A model generated the notes under the pieces. The model made no database searches. It worked only from the letters and a program-made list of their open reading frames with translations, and was not told where the DNA came from. DNA of 64,000 bases from Agelas oroides (taxonomy: Eukaryota; Porifera; Demospongiae; Agelasida; Agelasidae), in the NCBI GenBank assembly GCA_949130485.1, contig OX422185.1:9982118-10046117 (forward strand), written 5' to 3'. Of this stretch, positions 54,007 to 64,000 are shown piece by piece (the first letter of the stretch is position 1; the number at the start of each line of letters is the position of its first letter). The position numbers and the translations under genes were made by a program.

Positions 54007-57000
54007 ACTGGCGACGAGGTCGGGATCATGGCTCGAGCGATGTTCGGAACACTACAGGAATTTCAACCTGATGTTGAGCCAATCAAGGCATATCTCGAAC
54101 GTGCGAATGTCTTCTTCGAGGCGAACAGTATCGCCTCAGACAAGCGAGTGCCAGTATTGCTAAGTGCGATCGGTCCGAGAATTTACTCTCTCCTGCGAAA
54201 TTTGACCTCACCCGCCTTGCCACACGAGAAGTCTTTCGACGAATTGGCAACTATTCTCCAGTCGCATTTTCAGCCGAAACCGTTACTCATCGCAGAACGA
54301 TTTCATTTTCATCGCCGCGATCAGGCTGCGGACGAGTCGATTGCCGAATACGTCGCTGAGTTACGACGTCTGTCTACGAATTGCGAATTTGGAGCTACCC
54401 TCAACGATGCTCTCCGAGACCGACTCGTTTGTGGAATGCGCAACACAGGTGCGCAGAAGCGCCTACTTGCCGAAGCCGACTTAACCTTCAAGAAGGCTAT
54501 GGAATTATCCCAGGGCATGGAAGCCGCCGAGCAAAACTGCAAAGCTCTCAAGGGTACCGAAGCCGCCGTCAAGAAACTCTCCATTCCCCCGAAGAATTCA
54601 CGGGGAGAGAACAGCGCCACTCCAAAAAGCACATGCTACAGGTGTGGACGAGGTAACCACGATGCTCGAAGTTGTCGTTTCGCCGATGCTACCTGTCACA
54701 AGTGTGGTAAAAAGGGACACATCGCACCCGTTTGTCGTAGCGGAAAGAAGAAACCACAGAGATCTGGATCGCGAAAAAGCAAAGAATCACCCGGAACGAA
54801 ATATGTGGCCACAACCGAGGACGACGGTAGTGCCACCGACGAATTTCAGCTCTACACAATTGGAGCAAAATCAGCGACACGCCCGATCACTGTTGACGTT
54901 CAAGTTAATGGAAAGCAACTGCCGATGGAAGTAGACACGGGAGCCGCCCTTTCCATCATCTCGGAACGGACGTGGAAAACGTATCTCGCTGGCATCACGC
55001 TGAAGAAAGCCGATGTAGTTCTGAAGACGTACACCAACGAGCGCATGACAGTGATGGGAGAATTGTTGGTGCAGGTCGCGTACAAGCAGCAGTGTGAACA
55101 GCTGCCCATTGTCGTCGTCGCTGGAGACGGGCCCAGTCTGTTAGGCAGGAACTGGTTGAAGCACATCCGTCTCGACTGGAACTCCATCTGCACCGTAACC
55201 CGTGCTGATGAAGAAGGGAGCTTGAAATCACTTCTACGCGCACATGAAGAGATCTTCAAAGATGAGTTGGGGACCGTGCGTTCACTGCAAGCCACACTCC
55301 ATGTGAGACCAGAGGCTCGTCCGAAATTTTTCAAGCCTCGAACCGTGCCGTTTGCTATTAAGGGAGCCATCGAGCAAGAGTTGGATCGTCTAGAAGCCAA
55401 CGGAGTCATCCGGAAGGTGACACACAGCGAATGGGCCGCGCCGATTGTGCCGGTGCCGAAAAAGGACGGCAAGTTTCGCATATGTGGGGACTACAAGGTG
55501 ACTATAAACCAAGCCCTTGATGTGGACCAATACCCCTTACCAAAACCAGAGGATCTCTTTGCAACGCTGGCTGGAGGAAAAACATTTTCCAAACTAGATC
55601 TTTCGCAGGCCTACCAGCAGCTCAGGCTTGACGAAGAATCCGCAAAGTACGTCACCGTCAATACACACCGTGGATTGTATCGCTACAATCGCTTGCCTTT
55701 CGGGATTGCCTCTGCTCCAGCACTTTTCCAGAAGTTGATGGACACTGTCCTGCAAGGAATCCCCCATGTCATTTGTTATATTGACGACATTCTTGTCACG
55801 GGAGTGAACAATGCAGACCATCTCCGCAATCTAGCATCGGTGCTGCAACAGTTGCAGCACTACGGATTCCGGTTGAAGAAAGACAAGTGTGAATTTCTCA
55901 TGCCCACTGTGGAATACCTTGGACACCGAATTGATGCTGAAGGTCTACATGCAATGCCCAGCAAGCTACAGGCAATTGTGCAAGCACCAGCCCCCAAGAA
56001 TGTACAAGAACTACGATCATTTCTGGGGCTACTCAACTATTATGGAAAGTTCATCCCAAACTTAGCCTCTCTCATACAGCCACTGAACAATCTATTGCAA
56101 CACAATCGGAAGTGGAAATGGACCACTGCATGCAACAAGGCATTCCAGGAGGCTAAAGAAGGATTATCCTCATCACAAGTCCTTGTCCATTATGACCCAG
56201 CATCGCCACTCACCCTAGCAGGAGATGCTTCTGCCTATGGAATTGGAGCTGTCATTTCACATACCATGCCTGATGGCACTGAACGTCCAATTGCCTTTGC
56301 CTCTCGTTCTCTGTCTCCCAGTGAACGCAACTATGCCCAGCTTGAAAAAGAGGCTCTATCACTCATTTTTGGTGTGAAAAAGTTTCACCAGTACTTGTAT
56401 GGCCGCAAGTTTACACTTGTTACGGACCACAAGCCTCTCACTGCCATTTTGGGAGCTAAGAAGGACATACCTTCACTTGCAGCTGCTAGACTACAGCGTT
56501 GGGCTGTACTTCTGTCTGCATATCAGTATGAAATCCAATTCAAGTCAACCTCTGATCATGCAAATGCTGATGGCCTTTCCCGCTTGCCATTGTCAGACTC
56601 AAAGGAAGCAAGTGTTGTGTGCTCATCTGAGCCAAGTGTGTTCAACATTTCCCAGATTGAGTCACTCCCAGTAACAGCTGCTCAGGTGGAAGCTGCCACC
56701 CGTACTGACCCCATTCTCAGTAAGGTTCTGCATTACACCAAACAGGGATGGCCACGCACACAGCAAAGCATGGAAGCTTTGAAGCCATTCCGTCAGCGAA
56801 GTCAAGAACTGACAGTGGAGGGAGGATGCCTGCTGTGGGGAATGCGGGTAGTCATTCCAAAGAAGTTACAGGGTCAGATCCTCCAGGAGCTTCGCGGATG
56901 AAAAGCTCAGCAAGAAGCTATTTCTGGTGGCCAGGTCTCGACAAAGAGATTGAGAACCTGTCAAGGTCGTGTTTAGCATGCCAGAGTGTTCGCCATGCAC

Positions 57001-57982
57001 CTGCTATAGCTCCTCTTCACCCATGGGTATGGCCCTCGAGACCATGGCAACGCATCCATGTGGACTTTGCGGGACCCTTCTTGGGCAAGTCATTTTTGGT
57101 GGTAGTGGACGCTCATTCAAAGTGGCCAGAAGTTTTTGAGATGTCGAGTACCACTGCATCCAAGACAATAGCCACCCTTCGACATCTATTTGCAGCCTAT
57201 GGTCTTTCTGAACAACTTGTATCAGATAATGGCCCTCAGTTTGTTTCAGAAGAGTTCCAAACCTTTATGAAACAGAATGGTGTTAAGCACATTCGATGCG
57301 CACCTTATCACCCCTCTTCTAATGGAGCTGCCGAACGGTTCATTCAAACCTTCAAGCAAGCCATGAAAGCAAGTGAGAAGGATGGACATTCAGTCTCTCA
57401 CCGGTTAGCAAATTTCCTGATGACTTATCGCTCTACACCACACACAACCACGAATGTTGCACCGTGTACACTGTTTCTGCAACGGGAAATCAGGACACGA
57501 TTCCACCTTCTCCAACCTGATCCTGAACGAAGAGTATGTGCAAAGCAAGCAGAGCAAGTGACCCATCATGATCAGCATGCTAAGCAGCGATCATTTCAAG
57601 TTGGTCAAAAAGTCATGGTAAAGAACATGCGCCCAGGACCTGACTGGATCCCAGGAGTCATTGCTCAACAACTTGGACCAGTGTCATTCCTAGTTGATGT
57701 CGAATCAGGTCTTAGATGGAAGCGCCATATCGACCATATCCGAGAACTGGCAGACATACCTAATTCTCAGACATCTGATGATACTGATGCTTTCGTACCA
57801 CCCTCTCTGACCAGTGCATCAGACAATCAAGGTCAAGCACTTGTTCCACAGTTTGCCTTGACACCATCAGTCGCACAAAGTGAAGACTCAAATCAAAGTT
57901 CACGTTATCCCTCTCGTATTCGTCAGCCACCTGATAGACTCATGTGAACTATGGACAACTCTTCCTTTTGGCAAGGGAGGAG

Positions 57983-58237
57983 TGTAGTATAGTGACAATT
58001 ATTAGCACTAGTTATCACATGTTTTTAGTTATGTACATTTTCCTTATGCAGTATTATGCTAATGTGCTAGTATTAGAACTGTCAAGTGTTGTTGTGTTAT
58101 GTATTCTCACCCTTATGTGTAATATTTAATCTTAGAGTCTTTGTGTATATAAACATTGTATTTGCGCTGTTGTATAGAGAGAGATATGGAGTTGCGAGTT
58201 TAATAATACAGTTATTTACGAACCCGAAGTTATCACA
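57983..58237 (+). repeat. Right LTR of the Ty3-type element
   Basis: 255 bp, nearly identical to the left LTR; followed by the duplicated ACTCC. Confidence 0.93.
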
Positions 58238-58242
58238 ACTCC

Positions 58243-59329
58243 CACATCATTAACTCTCCTACAAAGATTCCTGTGGCATAACCCCTTGCTACCTTCACTT
58301 CGCCATGCAGGATATCTGATGGCAGTGGTAACTGCCTCCACTACATGTGTAGCCTTGTTCAAAAGTCTTTACATAATCCTTCTCTCATCTCCCAGACAAA
58401 GCAACTTTTCACTGACCTACATAGCCACAGTCATCCCAGAACAACTATCTACTGTTGTCATCCTCACAAGCCACTTGTGAAGAAGATAAGTAGGCAAACT
58501 CAAACCTTTCTCAATATTGCCTTGTAAAGGTTCTTGAGATTTTCATCCTGGACAGCTTCAAGTTTGCTCCTTAAACTAAAAACATTTCATGTTGTTGCTG
58601 CTGTCCTAATGAGCTCTAACTGTGTTTATGTAAGATCACTGCATGCTGCTCCTCCAATTGCAATTTTACCAAATGTAAGTGTAACTTGGAACTTGAACAC
58701 CCCCTCCGTCCGTTTCCATCAGAATTGTGTCTTCCTACCAACTTGTTTCTGTAACCATGTCCAACATACAGTATGCAGAGAAGCGTACAGATAATGCCTA
58801 TAATTATAGGTCTGAACTACTATGTTATCCCACTGTGTTCTGGAACAGTTCAAATCAGGTTCACAAGCAAAAACATAATAAGGCATTGTAATCTGAAATG
58901 CTGCAGCTATGTATCTCTATGTTATGCTGATTAGCAAGACATGCATTAATGGTTACACTTGCTCCAACCATCATCATAACATAACAATATGTGTAGTAAA
59001 TGTCAATAAGAACGCTATGTTACATCTTTTATGACCATTCTGGTGACTACAGAGTTCTCAAGCGAGCTGATTGATCTTTCTTCAGGAAAAACCTTGTAGA
59101 GCTGGATGGGAACAAAGTTCAAAATAAATTAAAGTTACACGGAATTCTGACAATATAAGTGTGTGTTTTGGTGGGTGCACAAGATGCTTGGCAGATGCTG
59201 CTATGTGAGTGTCAGCATACTGTACATAACTATGCATATACACATTCTGAGGAAGGCAGCAATAGTAGATAAACAAAGTGTTGAACTTCTATAATTTATA
59301 CTCAGCAATTATTGTATTTAGTTTTATAA
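58243..59329. other. No gene assigned; possible minus-strand exon near 59.03-59.10 kb
   Basis: On the minus strand a pyrimidine-rich tract and CCCATCCAG precede a frame reading LYKVFPEERSISSLENSVV from 59101 downward. The acceptor is good but no canonical donor or homologous family was recognised, so it is only a candidate exon. Confidence 0.25.
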
Positions 59330-59737
59330 GGTTAAGGTCTGACTGTCAGCATGTTAAAAAACTGAGCCTGCACCTTGCACTTCATGCTCGCTGCCCCCCC
59401 CCCCCCCCCCCCCCCATTGAACATGCCAGCTTGGTATCCGCTTCGGCTGGATCCCTGGCAGCTCAGCCTTAAGTACTCGAACTCAGCTACTGAGTTGCCA
59501 AGTGACTCAGTAGATCAGTTGGTTAAGCATGGCAGGCCATTTGCCAGGCCGCGGGTTCGAGTCCCTCCCTGAGTCACGGTCATTTTTCCCTTCTTTCTTT
59601 CTTGCCTTTATTTCTCACCTTTCTTTCTCACTGACTTTGACTTAGGCTAAGGTCTGACTGTCAGGTCTGGACCATGTTAAACATCTGAGCCTTATGCGCC
59701 TCGCACTTCGCGCTCACCGCACCCCCCCCCCCCCCCC
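59330..59737 (+). mobile_element. tRNA-derived SINE-like copies with poly-C tails, in tandem
   Basis: A partial tail unit (AAGGTCTGACTGTCAGCATG to a 22-base C run, 59394-59415) is followed by a longer unit. This starts GGATCCCTGGCAGCTCAGCC, has a tRNA-like head at 59504-59575, where GACTCAG pairs perfectly with CTGAGTC as an acceptor stem and the B-box is GGGTTCGAGTCCC, and ends in a 16-base C run (59722-59737). Same family as 30655-30951. Confidence 0.75.
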
Positions 59738-59814
59738 AGTTCCTTGCGATGTTACACGCAAGGTCGGCAATCACGATGACTACTACAGCTTTCTGCAAGA
59801 ACAGCAGCTTTGCT

Positions 59815-60155
59815 GAATGTGTACTATGGGAAATAAGCGGCCCCTGTGTTGATACTAAGCTGAGAGGCATCGAAGGAACTTACATTGTCAGTGGTGGTGG
59901 CAGGGATGACCACAAGATCGGCACTGTGGAACGGAAAGGTATGACTTGCGAAACTAGAGTGTACATGCTTACGAACACACTCAATGACAGAGCTAAACCA
60001 AAAGCTCACTAAAAGCATGCCCAGCTCTAGAAGACACTCACTATGGGGTGTTTACACGAGGGAAAAATACCTATGCATGAAATTTGGGGTCAAAGAGGGG
60101 AGAGGGTGTTTGCTCGAGGGGGAAGCATTTTCAGGAGCTTACGGTTTCCCAAAGC
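59815..60155 (+). repeat. Diverged direct repeat, copy 1
   Basis: Matches 61005-61335 in order: GTACTATGRGAAAT, TACTAAG, AAAGCTCACTAAAA, AGAAGA..CTCA, GGGGYGTTTA and GGGGGA blocks. Confidence 0.65.
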
Positions 60156-60654
60156 ACTTGGCAGGACTATCAGTGTTACAGAATACATCAAGGTTTGGTT
60201 GTGTGAGGTGAGGACAATACTGAGCACTGTTACAGTGGACTACTACAAGTTCTCAGTTACCAAGATAGCCAAAATACGTAACCTCCACTCCACAAAGTTT
60301 ACATACACACATACAACCTGCTTTCTGGTTATTGTGTAATACCACCCGCTGGGTTGTAGCAGTTGTAATTTGGACACTGTGCACTCAAAAAGGTTGAGTA
60401 TATACATAAACACAGTAACAGATTTGTGGTAGTCCTGGGTAGAAATGGAACAGTATTCCATAGTATATTGTATTACCACATCGGATATTGATGCATCTAC
60501 AGAGTATGCACGAGCCCAGAAGTTTAGTGATACAGCTCTTCAAACATGGTAATGCGATCAAAATATGGGACGGAGTAATACTGGAGCAGTGCCACACAAC
60601 TGTTGCCTTTTATAGACATACCAAACATTGTACTGAAGTGGCATTTCTACTCAC

Positions 60655-60741
60655 CTTCTGAATGCCATCCTCATCATGTATTGATGTCAGCATGTCCAGG
60701 GGAGCTACCTCCCCATCCACACGGTTTACTAGATCTTCAAC
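60655..60741 (-). CDS. Isolated coding-like exon of an unknown gene
   Basis: On the minus strand CCCTATAG precedes an 87-base open stretch encoding VEDLVNRVDGEVAPLDMLTS then IHDEDGIQK, followed by the strong donor GTGAGT. Phase is 0 at both ends. Composition is protein-like and contrasts with the AT-rich flanks. No family was recognised and the neighbouring exons could not be joined with confidence; the LTR insertion at 53.75 kb may lie in the same gene. Confidence 0.4.
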
Positions 60742-61004
60742 CTATAGGGAAGGAATGGGAGAGAGAATGTGAGAGGAAAGATATTACATCCCAAGATGCA
60801 AGAAAAAGGATTTACACAATATAATATCAGGGCCGGAGTATAACTCACATACCCCAAGAAAGCAACAGATACCCTATGCAAGTGCATAATTTTAAGTGCC
60901 ATGATGCACCTAACATGTCAATAAAACTTTTGCTCAATAACAAGCATGAGACAGTGGTGCTAAATGACAAAAACTATAAAAGGTCTCCATGTTTGCTCCT
61001 GCGT

Positions 61005-61335
61005 TACTGGCCATGTACTATGAGAAATCAGTAGTGCCACTCCTCATACTAAGGCAAAAGGCATCAAAGTAACTTGCATAGTGAGTGGTGACACAGGACA
61101 ACCTGCCTAAGCTCATACTGGCAGTAACAAACAACAGTGGCCTGTGAACGAGGCTAGTAGTTCCGTGTGTACACTTTAAGGCTCTATGACAAAAGCTCAC
61201 TAAAATCATTCATAGAAGATGCTCAATATTAAGGGGCGTTTAAAGCAGTGAAAATTACCTGTGTAAGAACTTGTGGGGAGGGGGGGATGACATTCTTGAA
61301 GGGGGAGTATTATTGAAAGCTTATGGTATTTAAAG
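61005..61335 (+). repeat. Diverged direct repeat, copy 2
   Basis: Counterpart of 59815-60155, about 1.2 kb downstream in the same orientation. Confidence 0.65.
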
Positions 61336-61454
61336 CCTGTACAAATGATTATGCGGTCAAAACCCTGATGGTGAAGCAGCAAGTCACTTAGTAAACGTTA
61401 ACTAGCATTGAACTCTCAAATCACCGGGAGCATCTTGGGGTGTGGTTGAGACTT

Positions 61455-61735
61455 GTAGGGAAGGAAAGAAAAAGAGAAAAAGAAAGGGAAGTGGAGAGAG
61501 GGAGGGGAAAAAAAAAGAGGGGAAGGGGAGAAATGCAGGAGAAAGAGGGAGGGGAGTGAGGAATGAAGGAAGGGAAGGAGGCAAAAGGGGAGGAGAGGGT
61601 CAGAGGTTAGAGAGGAATGAAGGAAGGGAAGGAGGCAAAAAGGGAGGAGAGGGTCAGAGGTTAGAGAGGAATGAAGGAAGGGAGGGCAGATGGGAGAGCT
61701 AGGTAGGTGGAAGAGAGGAGAAGGTAGGTAGGGGG
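61455..61735 (+). repeat. GA-rich low-complexity tract with a ~53-bp tandem unit
   Basis: Strong purine strand bias. GGAATGAAGGAAGGGAAGGA followed by GGCAAAA and GAGAGGGTCAGAGGTTAGAGA is repeated two to three times. Confidence 0.85.
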
Positions 61736-61762
61736 CCATAATCATTCTTGGAAAATGGGAAC

Positions 61763-61946
61763 TGTTGATCAATAACCTTCAATCTCATCACATGGCCAAG
61801 AACAGAACTCTCAATTTTACAAAATCGGTTAAATAGAACATAAGGAATGTTCCAGAACACGTAATATAATGATGGATAACATATATAATAACTATGATGT
61901 AATATTACATAAATGGATAAACCTCAGTCTAATTATATTCACAACA
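61763..61946 (-). repeat. Putative LTR of the copia-type element
   Basis: TGTTG...CAACA ends, about 184 bp, directly after an AAGTGGGAG purine tract. The partner LTR is outside the window, so the borders are inferred. Confidence 0.6.
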
Positions 61947-64000
61947 CTCCCACTTAATTAGTGAGGTTGATCAGTCCCATCATCTGTCTCAGTCTCTCAA
62001 AGCGTTCCTTGCTCAGTGGTTTCGTCAATAGATCGGCTATCATTACGTCAGTCGGACAGTACTCAATTTCGATGATACCTTCTTCAATTGCTTCCCGAAC
62101 ATAGTGAAATCGTATGTTGATGTGCTTGGTACGGGCATATCCTTTGGCCACTAAGCGAGCCTTGAAACGCTCAATATGTCCATTCTCCCCGTACTTCACC
62201 TTGAATACCCACTTGCAGGGAATGGCTTCTCTGTCGGAGGACAACTCCACCAGGTCCCAAGTCTGGTTTTGCAGCAACGAGCTGTACTCTGAGTCAGCAG
62301 CAGCCTTCCATTTGTCTGCTTCGTCACTTGAGAGAGCTTCTTCGATCGTTTTGGGCTCAAGAACTTGAGCTGCCCTACAGGCCAAGTGATCAACTGTTGC
62401 TACGTCCACGTAGTCATCAAACCCAAATCGGACTGGTTGCCTCCTCATTCGTGAGGATTGACGCACATGCTGTCGCTGAGCATCTTCACTGATGCTTGGG
62501 TTCTGTTCTGGTTCAGAATCCAGATCTATGGTTGCTTGCTGACTCGGATTGTTGATGTTGAAGCTCATTTCATTAAATACAACATCTCTTCTCTTGACAA
62601 CCCTCCGTGTTTCCTCATCAAGCAGTCTGTATCCCTTTGAGTCCCTGCAGTAGCCGACGAATCGGTACTTCTGTGCCTTCTTGTCTAGTTTCCGACGTTG
62701 TGAGTCCGGAATATGTGCGTAGGCTATGCACCCAAATACCCTGAGGCGACTAACATCAGGTTTCCTACTATACCATTTTTCATATGGTGTCATGTCTTCT
62801 CTGAGGGCAGATGATGTAGATCTGTTTCTGACATACACAGCTGTAGCCACAGCCTCAGCCCAGTAACTGCTTGGAAGATTCGCATGTGACATCATGGCTC
62901 GAGCAGATTCCATAATGGTCCTGTTCATACGCTCAGCAACTCCGTTCTGCTCTGGAGTGTATGGGATGGTGAGTTGATGCTTGATCCCTTTGGACTTCAG
63001 GTAAGCTTCAAACTCCTTAGATACATACTCGCCGCCGTTGTCCGTCCTCAGAGTTCCAATGTATTGTTCACTTTCATTAGTGGTACTAGCTTCAAATTCT
63101 TTGAACTTCTCAAACACTTCAGATTTGCCATACATGAAGTAGACAGCACAACACCGGGAGTAGTCATCTATGAACGAGACAAAATAGCGTTTTCCCCCGA
63201 GCGATTCGTCCATGGGTCCACACACATCACTGTGAACTAGCTGAAGCTTCCTGCTCGAGCAGTGACTTTCTCCCACTGACTTGAATGGTTGACAATGCAT
63301 TTTACCCTCCACACACCCCTCACAGAAGGACAGTTGTGCTTCTTTGGGCAACTTCTTTCCAGTGACCATTTCCTTCTGAGAGAGGTCAATCAGATATTTG
63401 GAATTCACATGTCCAAGACGCTGATGCCACAAATCAGCGCTGTGTTCACAGGCTGCACTTGCTTGTTCTGTTACCGGCAGTACAGGCTCACAGTTGAGAT
63501 GATACAAGCTTCCATTCAACGATCCCATGCCACGAAGGTTACCCTCCCTGTTCCTTATCCAACATTTCGAAGAGCCAAACTTGACTAGGTTTCCCTGTTG
63601 TGCTGCAGCTATGACTGAGAATAAATTACACGCCAGCTTGGGTACGTAAAGCACCTTGTGCATTTTTGCTCGCCTCAGGTCACTCACTTTGAACTGCATG
63701 GTTAAGCAGACACTTCCAGTTCCGACGGCGTCAACCACTCTCCCGTCCCCAAGCCCAACTTTCTCTGGTGTGTCAAACTCTCGATAGTCATGAAGTAAAT
63801 GCTTCTGGAATGTCATGTGACTAGTTGCACCTGAGTCTATGATCCACTTCTCTCGATTAGGTGTGGTTCCAGACATAGGGAATGCGTATTCATACTCATC
63901 TTCCTCAGTACATTGCTCGGCCGCAGAGGCCTTGTGGGATTTGTCAGCGGGTCTATTCTTTGGACAAAAACGACGAATGTGACCGACCTCTTGGCAATCC
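61763..64000 (-). mobile_element. Ty1/copia-type LTR retrotransposon, partial, runs off the window
   Basis: On the minus strand, in order: a zinc-knuckle-like end of gag at the window edge, protease with DSGATSH, the HHCC pre-integrase block (LWHQRLGHVNS), an integrase core (VHSDVCGPM, RTDNGGEY), reverse-transcriptase-type sequence (AIPCKWVFKVKYG) and the usual C-terminal end (ADLLTKPLSKERFERLRQMM), then a purine tract and a short LTR. The copy is broken (at least one break) and its other end lies outside the window. Confidence 0.9.

Larger units (their letters stand above)
53752..58237 (+). mobile_element. Ty3-type LTR retrotransposon
   Basis: A 4.49-kb element bounded by 255-bp LTRs and a 5-bp target duplication ACTCC. 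Parts in order: primer-binding region after the left LTR (TGGCGACGAGG), gag-like region with two CCHC zinc knuckles (~54.03-54.75 kb), protease with VDTGAALS, reverse transcriptase with YIDDIL, RNase H, integrase, and a purine-rich tract (GGCAAGGGAGGAG) before the right LTR. There is no envelope-like part. The LTRs differ at about one site, so the insertion is recent. The coding region is nearly whole, with about one break. Confidence 0.93.

Noticed and set aside
59504-59575. Functional tRNA gene
   Set aside because: The acceptor stem is perfect but the anticodon loop is abnormal and the D-arm is altered; it belongs to the same SINE family.
59896-59941. Minus-strand mini-exon reading ADLVVIPATTTDN with AG and GTAAGT borders
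   Set aside because: Its phase does not fit the 60.7-kb exon, it lies in a duplicated repeat, and the partner copy does not keep it open.
61442-61772. Frames in the GA-rich tract (lysine/glutamate or proline/serine rich)
   Set aside because: Low-complexity purine sequence with a tandem unit; open on both strands for compositional reasons.

Overview
The window looks like nuclear DNA of an early-branching animal, most likely a demosponge. The evidence is indirect. Host genes with introns stand beside long intron-free genes, including a kinase-coiled coil-kelch protein and a TRIM-NHL protein. There is also a metazoan-type carbohydrate sulfotransferase, an animal-like PP2A catalytic subunit, and a dense mix of MITEs, minisatellites, a CR1-like LINE, and Ty3 and Ty1 type elements. 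No bacterial operons, CRISPR arrays or rRNA genes were seen. The species cannot be named from the sequence alone.

Layout. 1-7.6 kb is gene-free repeat land: a diverged direct duplication, hairpins, a minisatellite, a ~130 bp satellite, MITEs, and a dispersed repeat ending in poly-C. 7.76-19.1 kb (+) is the seven-exon PP2A catalytic subunit gene; its large introns hold two minisatellite arrays in opposite orientation, a poly-C repeat and several non-autonomous elements. 20.67-22.78 kb (+) is a single-exon protein kinase with C-terminal kelch repeats. 24.78-36.73 kb (-) is a four-exon family-2 carbohydrate sulfotransferase. Its ~8.7 kb first intron contains, on the opposite strand, a complete-looking multi-exon KDZ-type transposase gene (29.57-34.62 kb) and two minisatellite arrays. 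37.9-42.1 kb holds a ruined hAT-like transposase and several TIR elements. 44.5-46.7 kb (-) is an intron-free TRIM-NHL gene. 48.2-52.25 kb (+) is a nearly full-length, frameshifted CR1-like LINE. 53.75-58.24 kb (+) is a Ty3-type LTR element with nearly identical LTRs. 59.3-61.7 kb holds tRNA-derived SINEs with poly-C tails, a local duplication and one lone exon. 61.76-64.0 kb (-) is a broken Ty1/copia-type element that leaves the window.

The host genes do not form a pathway. PP2A is a core phosphatase, the kinase-kelch protein is probably a signalling protein, the sulfotransferase is a Golgi glycan-modifying enzyme, and TRIM-NHL is probably a ubiquitin ligase or RNA regulator. The most informative patterns are in the repeats. 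(1) Four minisatellite arrays with different cores share one terminal module in the same relative orientation, as expected of one mobile family carrying interchangeable tandem cores. (2) A TIR family with 9-bp target duplications and TAG[T/C]C termini ranges from 628 bp down to a 32-bp insertion with a visible empty site. (3) Seven poly-C tracts all lie on the same strand, several at the ends of repeats. (4) The predicted PP2A C-terminus departs from the near-invariant TPDYFL tail.
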